DNA from: an uncultured Bacteroidota bacterium
GTDB taxonomy: Bacteria > Bacteroidota > Bacteroidia > Flavobacteriales > Flavobacteriaceae
NCBI GenBank assembly: GCA_902613595.1
Contig: CACMHY010000001.1
Coordinates: 434,001 to 498,000 of the forward strand
Length of the DNA: 64,000 nucleotides
Direction of reading: 5' to 3'
Shown here in pieces: positions 26,260 to 34,759 of this stretch. Under the pieces are notes generated by a model. That model saw only the letters and a program-made list of their open reading frames with translations. It did no database searches and was not told the DNA's origin. Both the position numbers and the translations under genes were made by a program. Each line of letters starts with the position of its first letter. Position 1 is the stretch's first letter.

Positions 26260-27485
26260 GAAACTATTTTAAGATCTGAAAACTCTGCATTCGATAACTT
26301 CTGATCTACATAAAGCTTGGTAACCTTTAATTCTTTAATCTCAGTATTAGGAAGCTCATACATTGCATCATTTAATATTGCCTCACACAACGATCGTAAA
26401 CCTCTCGCTCCAAGCTTAAATTGAAGAGCCTTTTCAACTATATAATCTAACGCCCCGGGAGTGAATTGTAAGTTTATTTGATCCATCTGAAACAACTTTA
26501 CGTATTGCTTTATAAGCGCATTTTTTGGAGATGTTAAAATTAGCCTTAGTGCAACATTATCTAATGGATTCATGTAAGTTAATACTGGTAATCTACCAAT
26601 AATCTCAGGAATTAATCCATAAGATCGGATATCTCCAGGTGTAATATGTCTTAGTATTTCATCTTTATTAAAATGTACTTTTTCAAAAGTATTTTTGTAG
26701 CCTATAGCCTTAATATTTAAACGTTTATTTATATGAGTCTCTATCCCGTCGAAAGCTCCACCAGCAATGAACAAGATATTTGATGTATCTAATTCAATAA
26801 ATTTTTGATCTGGGTGTTTTCGACCGCCTTTTGGAGGTACATTTACAATAGTTCCTTCTAATAATTTTAATAAAGCCTGTTGCACCCCCTCACCTGAGAC
26901 ATCTCTTGTAATAGAAGGATTGTCACTTTTACGAGCAATTTTATCAATTTCATCTATAAAAACAATTCCCCTTTGAGCGCGATCAAGATCATAGTCAGCA
27001 GCTTGAAGTAGTCGAGTGAGAATACTTTCCACATCTTCACCTACATAACCAGCTTCAGTTAAAACTGTTGCATCTACAATCGCTAATGGTACATTTAAAA
27101 ATTTTGAAATCGTTTGTGCTAAAAGAGTTTTTCCTGTTCCTGTTGGGCCAACAATCAAAATATTACTTTTTTGTATTTCAATGTCATCTTCTTTCGAATC
27201 TACTTGAAGCAAACGTTTATAGTGATTGTAAACAGCTACGGCTAATACACGCTTCGAAACATCTTGTCCTACAACATATTCGTCCAAAAAAGCCTTAATT
27301 TCCTTTGGTGGTTTTAATTCAATATTTACTGAATTAGATTCTTGTTCAGAGGATTCTTCAACTAATATTCCGTGAGCTTGAATAATGCAACTATTACAAA
27401 TGTGTGCATCTAAACCAGCAATAAGTAATTCGGTATCAGATTTAGGTTTACCACAAAACGAACAATTTAATTCAGACTTGCTCAT
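26256..27485 (-). CDS. clpX: ATP-dependent protease ATPase subunit ClpX
   Basis: A 409-residue AAA+ unfoldase of normal length. The N-terminal zinc domain uses Cys8, Cys11, Cys30 and Cys33. Walker A is GPTGTGKT (113-120), Walker [10 protein letters not shown], and the [10 protein letters not shown]-like sensor loop and LGARGLR sensor 2 are present. It unfolds substrates and feeds them to ClpP. It follows clpP by 9 bases in the tig-clpP-clpX order. Confidence 0.98.
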   Translation of the reverse strand: MSKSELNCSFCGKPKSDTELLIAGLDAHICNSCIIQAHGILVEESSEQESNSVNIELKPPKEIKAFLDEYVVGQDVSKRVLAVAVYNHYKRLLQVDSKEDDIEIQKSNILIVGPTGTGKTLLAQTISKFLNVPLAIVDATVLTEAGYVGEDVESILTRLLQAADYDLDRAQRGIVFIDEIDKIARKSDNPSITRDVSGEGVQQALLKLLEGTIVNVPPKGGRKHPDQKFIELDTSNILFIAGGAFDGIETHINKRLNIKAIGYKNTFEKVHFNKDEILRHITPGDIRSYGLIPEIIGRLPVLTYMNPLDNVALRLILTSPKNALIKQYVKLFQMDQINLQFTPGALDYIVEKALQFKLGARGLRSLCEAILNDAMYELPNTEIKELKVTKLYVDQKLSNAEFSDLKIVS

Positions 27486-27494
27486 GGTTAAGAT

Positions 27495-28160
27495 TTATTG
27501 TGGTGCATTTTTAAGCACTTCGTCGACCATTCCATAATTCTTAGCCTCCTCTGCTTTCATCCAATAATCTCTATCACTATTTTCTGTGACTTTCTCCTTA
27601 CTTTGCCCAGAGTGTTTTGAAATTATTTGATATAACTCGTCTTTAAGTTTCAATATCTCCCTCGCTGTGATCTCTATATCTGAAGCTTGACCTTGAGCAC
27701 CACCTAAAGGTTGGTGTATCATTACTCTTGCATGTGGAAGTGCAGAACGCTTTCCTTTTTGACCTGCACATAATAAAACTGCTCCCATCGATGCAGCAAT
27801 ACCTGTACAAATTGTAGCGACATCTGGAGTTACAAATTGCATCGTATCATAAATTCCTAGACCGGCATAGACCCCTCCGCCTGGAGAATTGATATACATC
27901 TGGATATCACGTGAAGAATCTGTACTCTGCAAAAATAATAGTTGTGCCTGAATTATATTAGCAACCTGGTCATCTATAGCAGTACCCAAAAACATTATTC
28001 TATCCATCATTAGGCGAGAAAAAACATCCATCTGGGCTACATTCAGTTGTCTTTCTTCTATGATGTAGGGAGTCATACTGCTTACAATTTTGTCATAGTA
28101 CATTGCATTAACACCGTGTTGCTTCGTTGCATATTTTTTAAATTCTTTACCGTAGTCCAT
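27495..28160 (-). CDS. clpP: ATP-dependent Clp protease proteolytic subunit ClpP
   Basis: A 221-residue serine protease. The catalytic triad is visible as Ser124 (AASMGAVLL), His149 (MIHQPLGG) and Asp198 (SDRDYWM). The N-terminus is a little longer than E. coli ClpP, which matches other Bacteroidota. It forms the double-heptamer chamber used by ClpX. It lies 32 bases after the trigger factor gene and 9 bases before clpX, so the three are very probably one operon. Confidence 0.98.
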   Translation of the reverse strand: MDYGKEFKKYATKQHGVNAMYYDKIVSSMTPYIIEERQLNVAQMDVFSRLMMDRIMFLGTAIDDQVANIIQAQLLFLQSTDSSRDIQMYINSPGGGVYAGLGIYDTMQFVTPDVATICTGIAASMGAVLLCAGQKGKRSALPHARVMIHQPLGGAQGQASDIEITAREILKLKDELYQIISKHSGQSKEKVTENSDRDYWMKAEEAKNYGMVDEVLKNAPQ

Positions 28161-28192
28161 TTTCTATATTTTCATCAAAATTAATGAAATTA

Positions 28193-29524
28193 TCAAGCTT
28201 TACCGTAAGCTTCTTTTATAAAGACATCAAAACCAACTTTTTTCTGCTTTAGGGGTGCTTTCTCTAAATAAAACTTTAGCATCTTTTCACCTATTAATTG
28301 CTCTGAAATCCTTTTTGTTTCCTCCTGGTTTGTTAAAACTTTAGATACCAATGCGTCAACTTGTTTTTTATCAATATTTTGTCCATATTGTTTCATTTGA
28401 TTTTCCACAATTCCCTTAGCATAATTTTGAAGCTCTTCAAACGTGTAATTAAGATTGTTTTCTTTTATTATTTTACCCTCAATAAGTTGATAACGTATTC
28501 CTTTTTCTGACTTTTTAAATTCTTCTTCTGCCTCTTTTTCTGATAGGGGTTCTTTTCCTGAATTTTGAATCCAATTCTTTAGGAAGTCTTCGGGGAGTTT
28601 AAATTTGGTCTTTTCAACTATGGTTTCAGATATATCATTTATTAGTTTTTGATTTGATTGCGGCTTAAATTGGTTTTCTAAACCTATTTTAATTTTTCCC
28701 TTCAGATCGTTTTCGGTCTTAACTGTACCCTTCTGATACAATTTATCGAAAAGTTCTTGGTTTAATAATGCAGGAACTCTTTCATTTATTTCTTTAATTT
28801 CGATTGTAATTTCATTTGCAGAAATTTCCTCCAATTTATTGTCATCAAAATTAGTAAAACGTTTCATTGTGTTGCTCTCCTTAAAAAGACCCTTAATTTT
28901 TATTTGAAATATTTTGCCGACACTTGCAGCTTTAAGTTCATTAATAGCTTTTTTAGATTTTATTTCTTCCAGTTTAAAATTGCCAATTTTGTTTATCCCT
29001 ATGCTCTCATTTTTAAATTCTGCAATAATTTCATATTTTTTTTGAACTTTTTCACGCGTTACTAATTTCCCATATTGATTTCTTAAATAATCCAATTGCT
29101 CCTGAATCATTTTCTTATCTGGTTCAATTTGATAGCGTGTTACTTTTTTTAAAACATTAAGATTGATATCAAATTTTGGTGATAGACCTAACTCAAATTC
29201 AAATGTCATTTTTTCAGCTCTCCAATCAAGAAAATCTTTGTTATTTCTGGGCATTGGACTACCAAGTAATTCAATTTTTTCTTTTTTAATATATTTTTCT
29301 AAATTTTCAGTTATAAGCTTATTAACTTCATCTGCTTTTACAGCCTTTTGATATTGTTTCTTAATGATACCCAGTGGTACATTCCCTTTCCTAAATCCTG
29401 GTATATTCGCTTTTTTTCGGTAATTATTTAGAACTGAATTAACTTTTGATTCATAATCTTTACCCTCAATTTCTATTTTGATAACTGCATTAAGATCATC
29501 AATTTTAGTTTTTCTTATGTTCAT
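28193..29524 (-). CDS. tig: Trigger factor
   Basis: A 443-residue ribosome-bound chaperone. The N-terminal ribosome-binding domain carries a GFRKGNVP loop (in IPGFRKGNVPLGIIKKQYQKA), close to the family signature GFRxGKxP. The central FKBP-like domain is divergent, as usual in Bacteroidota, and the C-terminal helical arm ends in KEAYGKA. It shields new chains at the ribosome exit. It is the first gene of the tig-clpP-clpX unit, with a good promoter upstream. Confidence 0.95.
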   Translation of the reverse strand: MNIRKTKIDDLNAVIKIEIEGKDYESKVNSVLNNYRKKANIPGFRKGNVPLGIIKKQYQKAVKADEVNKLITENLEKYIKKEKIELLGSPMPRNNKDFLDWRAEKMTFEFELGLSPKFDINLNVLKKVTRYQIEPDKKMIQEQLDYLRNQYGKLVTREKVQKKYEIIAEFKNESIGINKIGNFKLEEIKSKKAINELKAASVGKIFQIKIKGLFKESNTMKRFTNFDDNKLEEISANEITIEIKEINERVPALLNQELFDKLYQKGTVKTENDLKGKIKIGLENQFKPQSNQKLINDISETIVEKTKFKLPEDFLKNWIQNSGKEPLSEKEAEEEFKKSEKGIRYQLIEGKIIKENNLNYTFEELQNYAKGIVENQMKQYGQNIDKKQVDALVSKVLTNQEETKRISEQLIGEKMLKFYLEKAPLKQKKVGFDVFIKEAYGKA

Positions 29525-29544
29525 GAAGCGTTAATTTTAGTGGC

Positions 29545-29575
29545 CAAAATTACACTTTTTTTATTATCACAACAA
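29545..29575 (-). promoter_or_regulatory. Predicted promoter of tig-clpP-clpX
   Basis: On the minus strand TTGTTG (29575-29570) precedes a perfect -7 box TAATTTTG (29552-29545) by 17 bases, or 20 from the first TTG. The box lies 20 bases before the tig ATG. This is one of the best fits to the Bacteroidota promoter form in the window. Confidence 0.5.
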
Positions 29576-29672
29576 GGATTTAAATGTCAGGCCACTAACT
29601 CAGAATAGAGATAATTTAATAATACAAAAAAGAAAAGATTAAACCTTTAGGATTTAAATAACAATTTTCAAC

Positions 29673-29680
29673 TATATTTG
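29673..29680 (+). promoter_or_regulatory. Predicted -7 promoter box of rpsP-rimM
   Basis: TATATTTG is a perfect TAnnTTTG and lies 50 bases before the rpsP ATG, leaving a leader of about 45 bases. A weak TTTAG at 29646-29650 could serve as -33 element, with rather long spacing. Confidence 0.4.
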
Positions 29681-29698
29681 CCAACCGAATTAATATTT

Positions 29699-29715
29699 AA
29701 GGATCGAGTATCCTT
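29699..29715 (+). promoter_or_regulatory. Hairpin in the rpsP leader
   Basis: AAGGAT and ATCCTT form a perfect 6-base-pair stem with the 5-base loop CGAGT, ending 15 bases before the rpsP start. Ribosomal protein operons are often controlled by leader structures, so this may be a feedback site or may only position the ribosome. No T-run follows, so it is not a terminator. Confidence 0.35.
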
Positions 29716-29730
29716 GTTAATTAATATGTT

Positions 29731-30693
29731 ATGCCACTAAAATTAAGACTTCAGAGACACGGAAAAAAAGGAAAACCATTTTATTGGCTTGTTGCTGCCG
29801 ATTCTCGAGCAAAAAGAGACGGTCGCTACCTAGAAAAAATTGGTACCTACAATCCTAATACAAACCCAGCTACTGTAATAATTGACATCGATCGTGCAGT
29901 TGAATGGTTGGAAAAAGGAGCTCAGCCTACAGATACTGCTAGAACACTTTTATCTTACAAAGGAGTGATGTTAAAACATCACCTGAATGGCGGAGTAAGA
30001 AAAGGGGCTATTACCCAGGAAATAGCTGATAAAAAACTTGCTGATTGGCTAAAGGAAAAAGAAGCAAAAATTCAGACCAAAAAAGATAACTTGTTAAAAG
30101 CCAGTGAAGAAGATAAAACAAAAAGGCTGGATGCCGAAAAACAAGCAAGTGAGAAAAGACTCGAGGACGCCGCTGCAAAAGAGGCAGCAGCAACCCAAGA
30201 AGCTCCTTCCACTGAAGTGAATCCTGCTGCTGAAGAGGCTTCTGCTAATGGAGAAAAGCCTGATGTTGATGAGGCTAGTGCTGCTGAAGAAACACCTTCC
30301 ACTGGTGAGGCTACTGCAAGTGAAGAAACGCCTGCTTCTGAAGAGGCTCCTGCTACTGAAGAAACCCCTGCTTCTGAAGAAACACCTACCACTGATGAGG
30401 CTCCTGCTACTGAAGAAACCCCTGCTTCTGAAGAAACGCCTACCACTAATGAGGCTCCAGCTGCTGAAGAAACACCTTCCACAGATGAGGCTACTGCAAG
30501 TGAAGAAACGCCTGCTTCTGAAGAGGCTCCTGCTACTGAAGAAACCCCTGCTTCTGAAGAAACGCCTACCACTGATGAGGCTCCTGCTACTGAAGAAACC
30601 CCTGCTTCTGAAGAGGCTCCTGCTACTGAAGAGGTGTCTGGTAAAGACAATGAAACAGCTGAAGGTGAGAATAACTCTAAAAATACTGACTAG
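29731..30693 (+). CDS. rpsP: Ribosomal protein S16 with long acidic repeat tail
   Basis: Residues 1 to about 85 are a normal S16 (MPLKLRLQRHGKKGKPFYWLVAADSR is split by the standard KRDGRYLEKIGTYNP loop). A Lys/Glu-rich helical part (about 105-150) is followed by a repetitive acidic tail to residue 320. Bacteroidota S16 usually has a C-terminal extension, but this one is unusually long. The tail is built of hexapeptides of the form [ST]-[ED]-E-[TA]-P-[AST]. At DNA level it contains an 18-base unit and a higher 180-base period. S16 binds 16S rRNA during small-subunit assembly; the tail probably stays disordered on the ribosome surface. rimM follows by 17 bases. Confidence 0.93.
   Translation: MPLKLRLQRHGKKGKPFYWLVAADSRAKRDGRYLEKIGTYNPNTNPATVIIDIDRAVEWLEKGAQPTDTARTLLSYKGVMLKHHLNGGVRKGAITQEIADKKLADWLKEKEAKIQTKKDNLLKASEEDKTKRLDAEKQASEKRLEDAAAKEAAATQEAPSTEVNPAAEEASANGEKPDVDEASAAEETPSTGEATASEETPASEEAPATEETPASEETPTTDEAPATEETPASEETPTTNEAPAAEETPSTDEATASEETPASEEAPATEETPASEETPTTDEAPATEETPASEEAPATEEVSGKDNETAEGENNSKNTD
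30311..30635 (+). repeat. Tandem repeats in the rpsP tail (18-base unit, 180-base period)
   Basis: The stretch starting ctactgcaagtgaagaaacg at 30311 recurs at 30491, exactly 180 bases later, and stays the same for about 130 bases with one mismatch. Within it, 18-base units coding for six residues repeat in frame. All units keep the S16 frame and also leave two other frames open. Confidence 0.85.
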
Positions 30694-30710
30694 ACTAAAA
30701 TACTGTTCCG

Positions 30711-31229
30711 ATGAAAAAGGAGGAATGCTTTTACATTGGCAAAGTTATAGGGAAATATAGTTTCAAGGGAGAGTTATTGGTCAAAACAGATAGTGACAAT
30801 CCGGAGCAGTATACTGAATTAAAATCAATTTTTATTGAACTTGGTAACGCATTGGTGCCTTTTATTATAAATAGTGTACAACTGCATAAATCACAGTTAA
30901 TCAGGATTCGATTCGAAAACGTAACAAACGAAATAGAAGCAGATAAATTGATAAAAAAAGATGTTTACCTACCATTAAGTTATCTTCCAAAATTGAAAGG
31001 GAAAAAATTTTATTATCATGAAGTAATCGGTTTTTCAATTATGCATAATAAAGAAAATTTGGGAGCAATTGTAAGAATTCATGATCAAGGTCTACAGGCT
31101 CTATTTGAAATAAAAAAATATGATGGATCTACATCCTTAATTCCAATTCACGATGATTTTATTATAAATGTTGATCGTGGAAAAAAAAATATATCTGTTG
31201 AAATACCAGATGGTTTACTAGAACTGTGA
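30711..31229 (+). CDS. rimM: Ribosome maturation factor RimM
   Basis: A 172-residue protein with the RimM N-terminal barrel (FYIGKVIGKYSFKGELLVKTD near residues 6-26) and a C-terminal PRC barrel (FYYHEVIGF, GAIVRIHDQG, IPIHDDFI). It helps assemble the 30S head around S13/S19 and 16S helix 33. It follows rpsP, its usual neighbour; trmD and rplS, common next genes elsewhere, are absent here. Confidence 0.95.
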   Translation: MKKEECFYIGKVIGKYSFKGELLVKTDSDNPEQYTELKSIFIELGNALVPFIINSVQLHKSQLIRIRFENVTNEIEADKLIKKDVYLPLSYLPKLKGKKFYYHEVIGFSIMHNKENLGAIVRIHDQGLQALFEIKKYDGSTSLIPIHDDFIINVDRGKKNISVEIPDGLLEL

Positions 31230-31236
31230 ACATTTC

Positions 31237-33597
31237 CTAAAAGAATAAAACGAATCCAAAGGTGGGTAAGGGTGAACTATTTCCTTCTTGATTAGACACA
31301 GGAACTAAATTTCTAGGCATTATAATTGTGCCATCCGGATTTCTGTTTAATCCATATTCTTGTGGAGTAGGATTTGGTTGAGCTAAAAAATTTTGTATAT
31401 CGAAATATAAGTTGAAGGAAAGATTCTTAAAATTCCATTTTTTATCTATTCGAATATCTGCAAGATTGAAAGCATCTAGTCTAAATTCCCCGAGTGTGTC
31501 ATAATCTAGAATAATTTCTGGATATGAAATAGTACTAGCAGTAATATCAACCGGAACATAAGGATTTTTCCCAGCATACCTCCAGCGAGCACTTATCTCC
31601 CAATTTCTTTTTAGTTTGTAACCTCCTGAAAATGAAATAAGATGACGACTATCCCATACTGATGGTCTTAGAATCCCATCAAGACCGGAAAATTTACTAG
31701 AAAAATATGTATAGGCCAAAATACCATAAAAGTTTTTGGCTAACTTTTGTTGAAATAAAAATTCCAAGCCAGATGTTTTACCTTCTCCAATAGATTGGAT
31801 AGCTTCGTTGCCAAGAACCTCAAACCCTCCTCCTTTATTAGCAAGTGATACCGCATCAATCAAAGAAACAGGAAATTGAGAATAATTTTTCAAAAATCCC
31901 TCTACAGTTAATCTTGAAACCGATGTTAGATTATATTCTAAACCAGCCACGTAGTGTTCACTTTTAGTGTATTGTGTAGATTTATTAACAAAAACTGATG
32001 AGTTGTTCTGAAAACCCAACATTGTATAGGTTGGAATTTTAAAATACCTACCAATGGAAGCATTAAATTTCCATTTTTGATCCTCGGAAAGGGAATATGA
32101 AAATGAAAGTCTTGGGGAAAAATTGTCAATTAAATTTGAGCCTGTTGAAAAGGTGTCAGCATCAGTTCTTATACCTAAAGAAATATTTAGCCTTTGATTA
32201 AAAAAATTATTACTTGCTTTTAGAAATAAACCATATTTAAAAAAATTTAAATCTGCTTCATAAAATATATTTTCTCTTAAAAAACTTGTTCCATTTTTAT
32301 AACTTGAATTTTGAACGTTAAATCCTACGGACCATTTCAAATTATTTACAAATTGTGTTAGGTTGAAACGCAATTTGGTTTCCCACTCATGAGAATCATT
32401 TTGAAAAACAATTCCGTTTTTATTTACATTGTCAAGATATCTTGAAAAAATATTTCCTAGCCTGTTTGAGCTAAGAGCTGTAGATGTGAATCCATTACCC
32501 TTTTTGAAGTTTTTCCTCCATGACAATCCCACTGTAGTACTTCTCTGTTCGATAATTGGTACTTGCTCAAGTGTTGCTTGTTGCTCTGCATCAAACTCAT
32601 CTGGCTGCTTGACAGAAAAATTGTCAATTGAGCCCAAACCTATAAAAGTTAATGTGTTATATTGATCTAATTCGTGTTTTACTTTCCATTGATAATCCCA
32701 ATAATCAGGTCGAATTGGCAGTCCAATTAGTTCAAAAAGAAATTGCAAATAACTTCTTCTTGCCGAAAATAAAAAGGTAGTTTTTGATGGTTCAGATTTA
32801 TTTTTTCTAAAAAGAGGACCTTCTAAGGTTAGTCCTGCTTCACTAGCCCCAAATCTAAAATTACCACCAAACCTGTTTGGGTCTCCCTCTCTTTGCTGGA
32901 ATGATAAAACACCTGAAAGCGGATTATCAAATTCTGCACCAAATGCAGAGCTTGAAAGAGTTACTTCCCTAATAAATGAAACATTAATCATACCTACAGG
33001 TCCACCTGCACTCCCTTGGGTACTAAAATGATTAATGTTTGGAATTTCAATCCCATCTAAATAATAAACCGTTTCATTAGGTGCTCCCCCTCTAATAATA
33101 ATATCATTTCTAAAGCCTCCTATTGAAGGAGAAATACCCGGCATGCTTTGTACTACTTTAGTAATGTCATTATTACCTCCAGGATAAGTTTCAATTTCAA
33201 CAACTGAAAAGGTTTGGGTTGATAAGGGAGTTTCACTGTTTGTTTTGAAAGGATTACTTGAAACTATAACTTCATCAAGATCTTCGGATAGTTCATTTAA
33301 CTCAAATATTAAAGGAATATTTCCAGCTGATTTTACAATTACATTAAATTGTTTAGTGGTTTGATATCCTAAAAAGCTTGCCTCTACATTATATGACTGA
33401 AAGGGTATATTATTTAAAACAAAATATCCATTTGAATCTGTAATAGTTCCAATATTTGTACCCTCTAAAATTATTGTAGCTCCTTGTAGTGGTTGCTGAG
33501 TTTTTACATCAACAATACGACCATTAAGTGTCCCTGAGTTTTGAGCAAAAACAATCTTAATGCCTACAAATAGATATAATATTAGTAGTTTTTTCAT
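31237..33597 (-). CDS. TonB-dependent receptor
   Basis: A 786-residue outer membrane receptor. A signal peptide (ending VFAQ, residue 19) is followed by a carboxypeptidase-regulatory-like domain (about 24-110, QPLQGATIILEGTNIGTITDSNG is its core), a plug domain (GGFRNDIIIRGGAPNETVYYLDGIEIPN) and a barrel ending LPTFGFVLFF with the terminal Phe needed for BAM insertion. No SusD partner is next to it, so it is not of the SusC type. The ligand is unknown. It is divergent from the Rieske lipoprotein by 78 bases. Confidence 0.88.
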   Translation of the reverse strand: MKKLLILYLFVGIKIVFAQNSGTLNGRIVDVKTQQPLQGATIILEGTNIGTITDSNGYFVLNNIPFQSYNVEASFLGYQTTKQFNVIVKSAGNIPLIFELNELSEDLDEVIVSSNPFKTNSETPLSTQTFSVVEIETYPGGNNDITKVVQSMPGISPSIGGFRNDIIIRGGAPNETVYYLDGIEIPNINHFSTQGSAGGPVGMINVSFIREVTLSSSAFGAEFDNPLSGVLSFQQREGDPNRFGGNFRFGASEAGLTLEGPLFRKNKSEPSKTTFLFSARRSYLQFLFELIGLPIRPDYWDYQWKVKHELDQYNTLTFIGLGSIDNFSVKQPDEFDAEQQATLEQVPIIEQRSTTVGLSWRKNFKKGNGFTSTALSSNRLGNIFSRYLDNVNKNGIVFQNDSHEWETKLRFNLTQFVNNLKWSVGFNVQNSSYKNGTSFLRENIFYEADLNFFKYGLFLKASNNFFNQRLNISLGIRTDADTFSTGSNLIDNFSPRLSFSYSLSEDQKWKFNASIGRYFKIPTYTMLGFQNNSSVFVNKSTQYTKSEHYVAGLEYNLTSVSRLTVEGFLKNYSQFPVSLIDAVSLANKGGGFEVLGNEAIQSIGEGKTSGLEFLFQQKLAKNFYGILAYTYFSSKFSGLDGILRPSVWDSRHLISFSGGYKLKRNWEISARWRYAGKNPYVPVDITASTISYPEIILDYDTLGEFRLDAFNLADIRIDKKWNFKNLSFNLYFDIQNFLAQPNPTPQEYGLNRNPDGTIIMPRNLVPVSNQEGNSSPLPTFGFVLFF

Positions 33598-33675
33598 GCT
33601 ATAAAAATACGACTAAAACAATTTTAAAATTTATTTTGTTTATATTTTTTTAATTATCTTTAAACAAAAATTGTT

Positions 33676-34128
33676 ATGAAAAATAGAAGAAACTTTTTAA
33701 AGACCGCATGCAAACCAATAGTTTTAGCAACATTAGGAATCCCTATAATCGAAGCATGTTCTTCAGAAGATGATTCATCTGTTTCTACACAAACAACATC
33801 TTCTTCAAATAATTCTTCATCTCAAGGAGGTACAAGCACTGAACTGATAATTGATTTAGATGATAATACATTTTCTAGTTTACAGGAAATTGGAGGTTGG
33901 TTGAACTTTACTTCAGAAAATATATTATTAGTAAGAATTAGTGATAGCGAGATTAGAGTATTTGATAACGCTTGTCCTCACCAGGGAACAAGAAATCAAT
34001 GGTCTTTTGATGGTACTAATTTCACTTGTGCTCGTCATGGGAACTCGTTTGGCGCAACTTGTAGTGGATCTATGCGGTGTTTTGATACAAGTTTAGATGG
34101 AAATATCCTTACTGTAGATTTGGGATAA
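33676..34128 (+). CDS. Rieske [2Fe-2S] domain lipoprotein
   Basis: A 150-residue protein with an RRNFLK segment (Tat-like) and a lipobox ending at Cys28 (IIEAC), then a Ser/Thr-rich linker (30-55). The Rieske cluster ligands are Cys100 and His102 (CPHQG) and Cys118 and His121 (CARHG). Cys129 and Cys135 are extra. Small exported Rieske proteins are taken as electron carriers; here no oxygenase or cytochrome gene adjoins. It stands between a divergent TonB receptor and a convergent hypothetical gene 4 bases away. The Tat-like signal fits export of a folded cofactor protein. Confidence 0.88.
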   Translation: MKNRRNFLKTACKPIVLATLGIPIIEACSSEDDSSVSTQTTSSSNNSSSQGGTSTELIIDLDDNTFSSLQEIGGWLNFTSENILLVRISDSEIRVFDNACPHQGTRNQWSFDGTNFTCARHGNSFGATCSGSMRCFDTSLDGNILTVDLG

Positions 34129-34132
34129 TAAG

Positions 34133-34693
34133 TCAATTTTTTTTTGATGCTTTTCTCTCAAATTTTCTTTGCTCTTTTTGTCTGTTCTTTTGTTCAATGG
34201 CATTAATTGCATCTTGTTTTTCCTTTTCTCTCTTGTCGAACTGTTGACGAAGTTCATTTAAATCCTCATTGCCTATTTTCTGCTGGTCACTAGCTTGTAA
34301 AGCTCCATCCTCAATACTAAAGCTTGCATTTTGGGTTTGTTTACGCATAATTTCTTGTGCTGACTTTAAATTATAATAAACTCCCGGATCAATCATTTTA
34401 TTAGCAACATAATGCTGCTTATTTTTTTTATCCCAACGAACAAATACAAATCCACCTGTGACAGAATCTAATTTTACTCGAAAGACATGCGAATAATTTG
34501 GAAGGCTTTGATAAACCTCGATTTTTTCAGGTACATAACCTGCAACATATAAAAGCTCTTGAACAAATGCAGTTTGAGTAACTAATGATGGATCATTATA
34601 ATTTCCTTCTATTAAAGTTTCATCTTGTGCAACAACAAATAATGTACTTGTTATAGAGAACAATAATAATTGTAGTACTTTATTGTTAATCAT
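34133..34693 (-). CDS. Hypothetical exported protein with charged C-terminal helix
   Basis: A 186-residue protein that I do not recognise. It has a signal peptide (cleavage near VVAQ, residue 23), a compact middle part (about 30-110) and a highly charged helix or coiled coil at the C-terminus (QQFDKREKEKQDAINAIEQ). It lies 66 bases downstream of the ZnuD-like TonB receptor on the same strand and may be in its transcript. Its end nearly meets the Rieske gene. Function unknown. Confidence 0.7.
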   Translation of the reverse strand: MINNKVLQLLLFSITSTLFVVAQDETLIEGNYNDPSLVTQTAFVQELLYVAGYVPEKIEVYQSLPNYSHVFRVKLDSVTGGFVFVRWDKKNKQHYVANKMIDPGVYYNLKSAQEIMRKQTQNASFSIEDGALQASDQQKIGNEDLNELRQQFDKREKEKQDAINAIEQKNRQKEQRKFERKASKKN

Positions 34694-34759
34694 TCACAAT
34701 GAAAATTTTATATCACTTAAAGTTATTATAAATATTTTAAGATAAAATTACGTTGGTGA

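Noticed and set aside
30072-30650. Long open frame antisense to rpsP (192 residues, Ser/Ala/Val repeats)
   Set aside because: It exists only because the 18-base repeats of the S16 tail lack stops in several frames. It has no start context and no recognisable domain.
30248-30760. Second plus-strand frame in the rpsP tail (170 residues, Leu/Lys repeats) running into rimM
   Set aside because: Same cause as the antisense frame; the Leu/Lys repeat is the +1 reading of the acidic repeat. The S16 frame is continuous with the conserved core.
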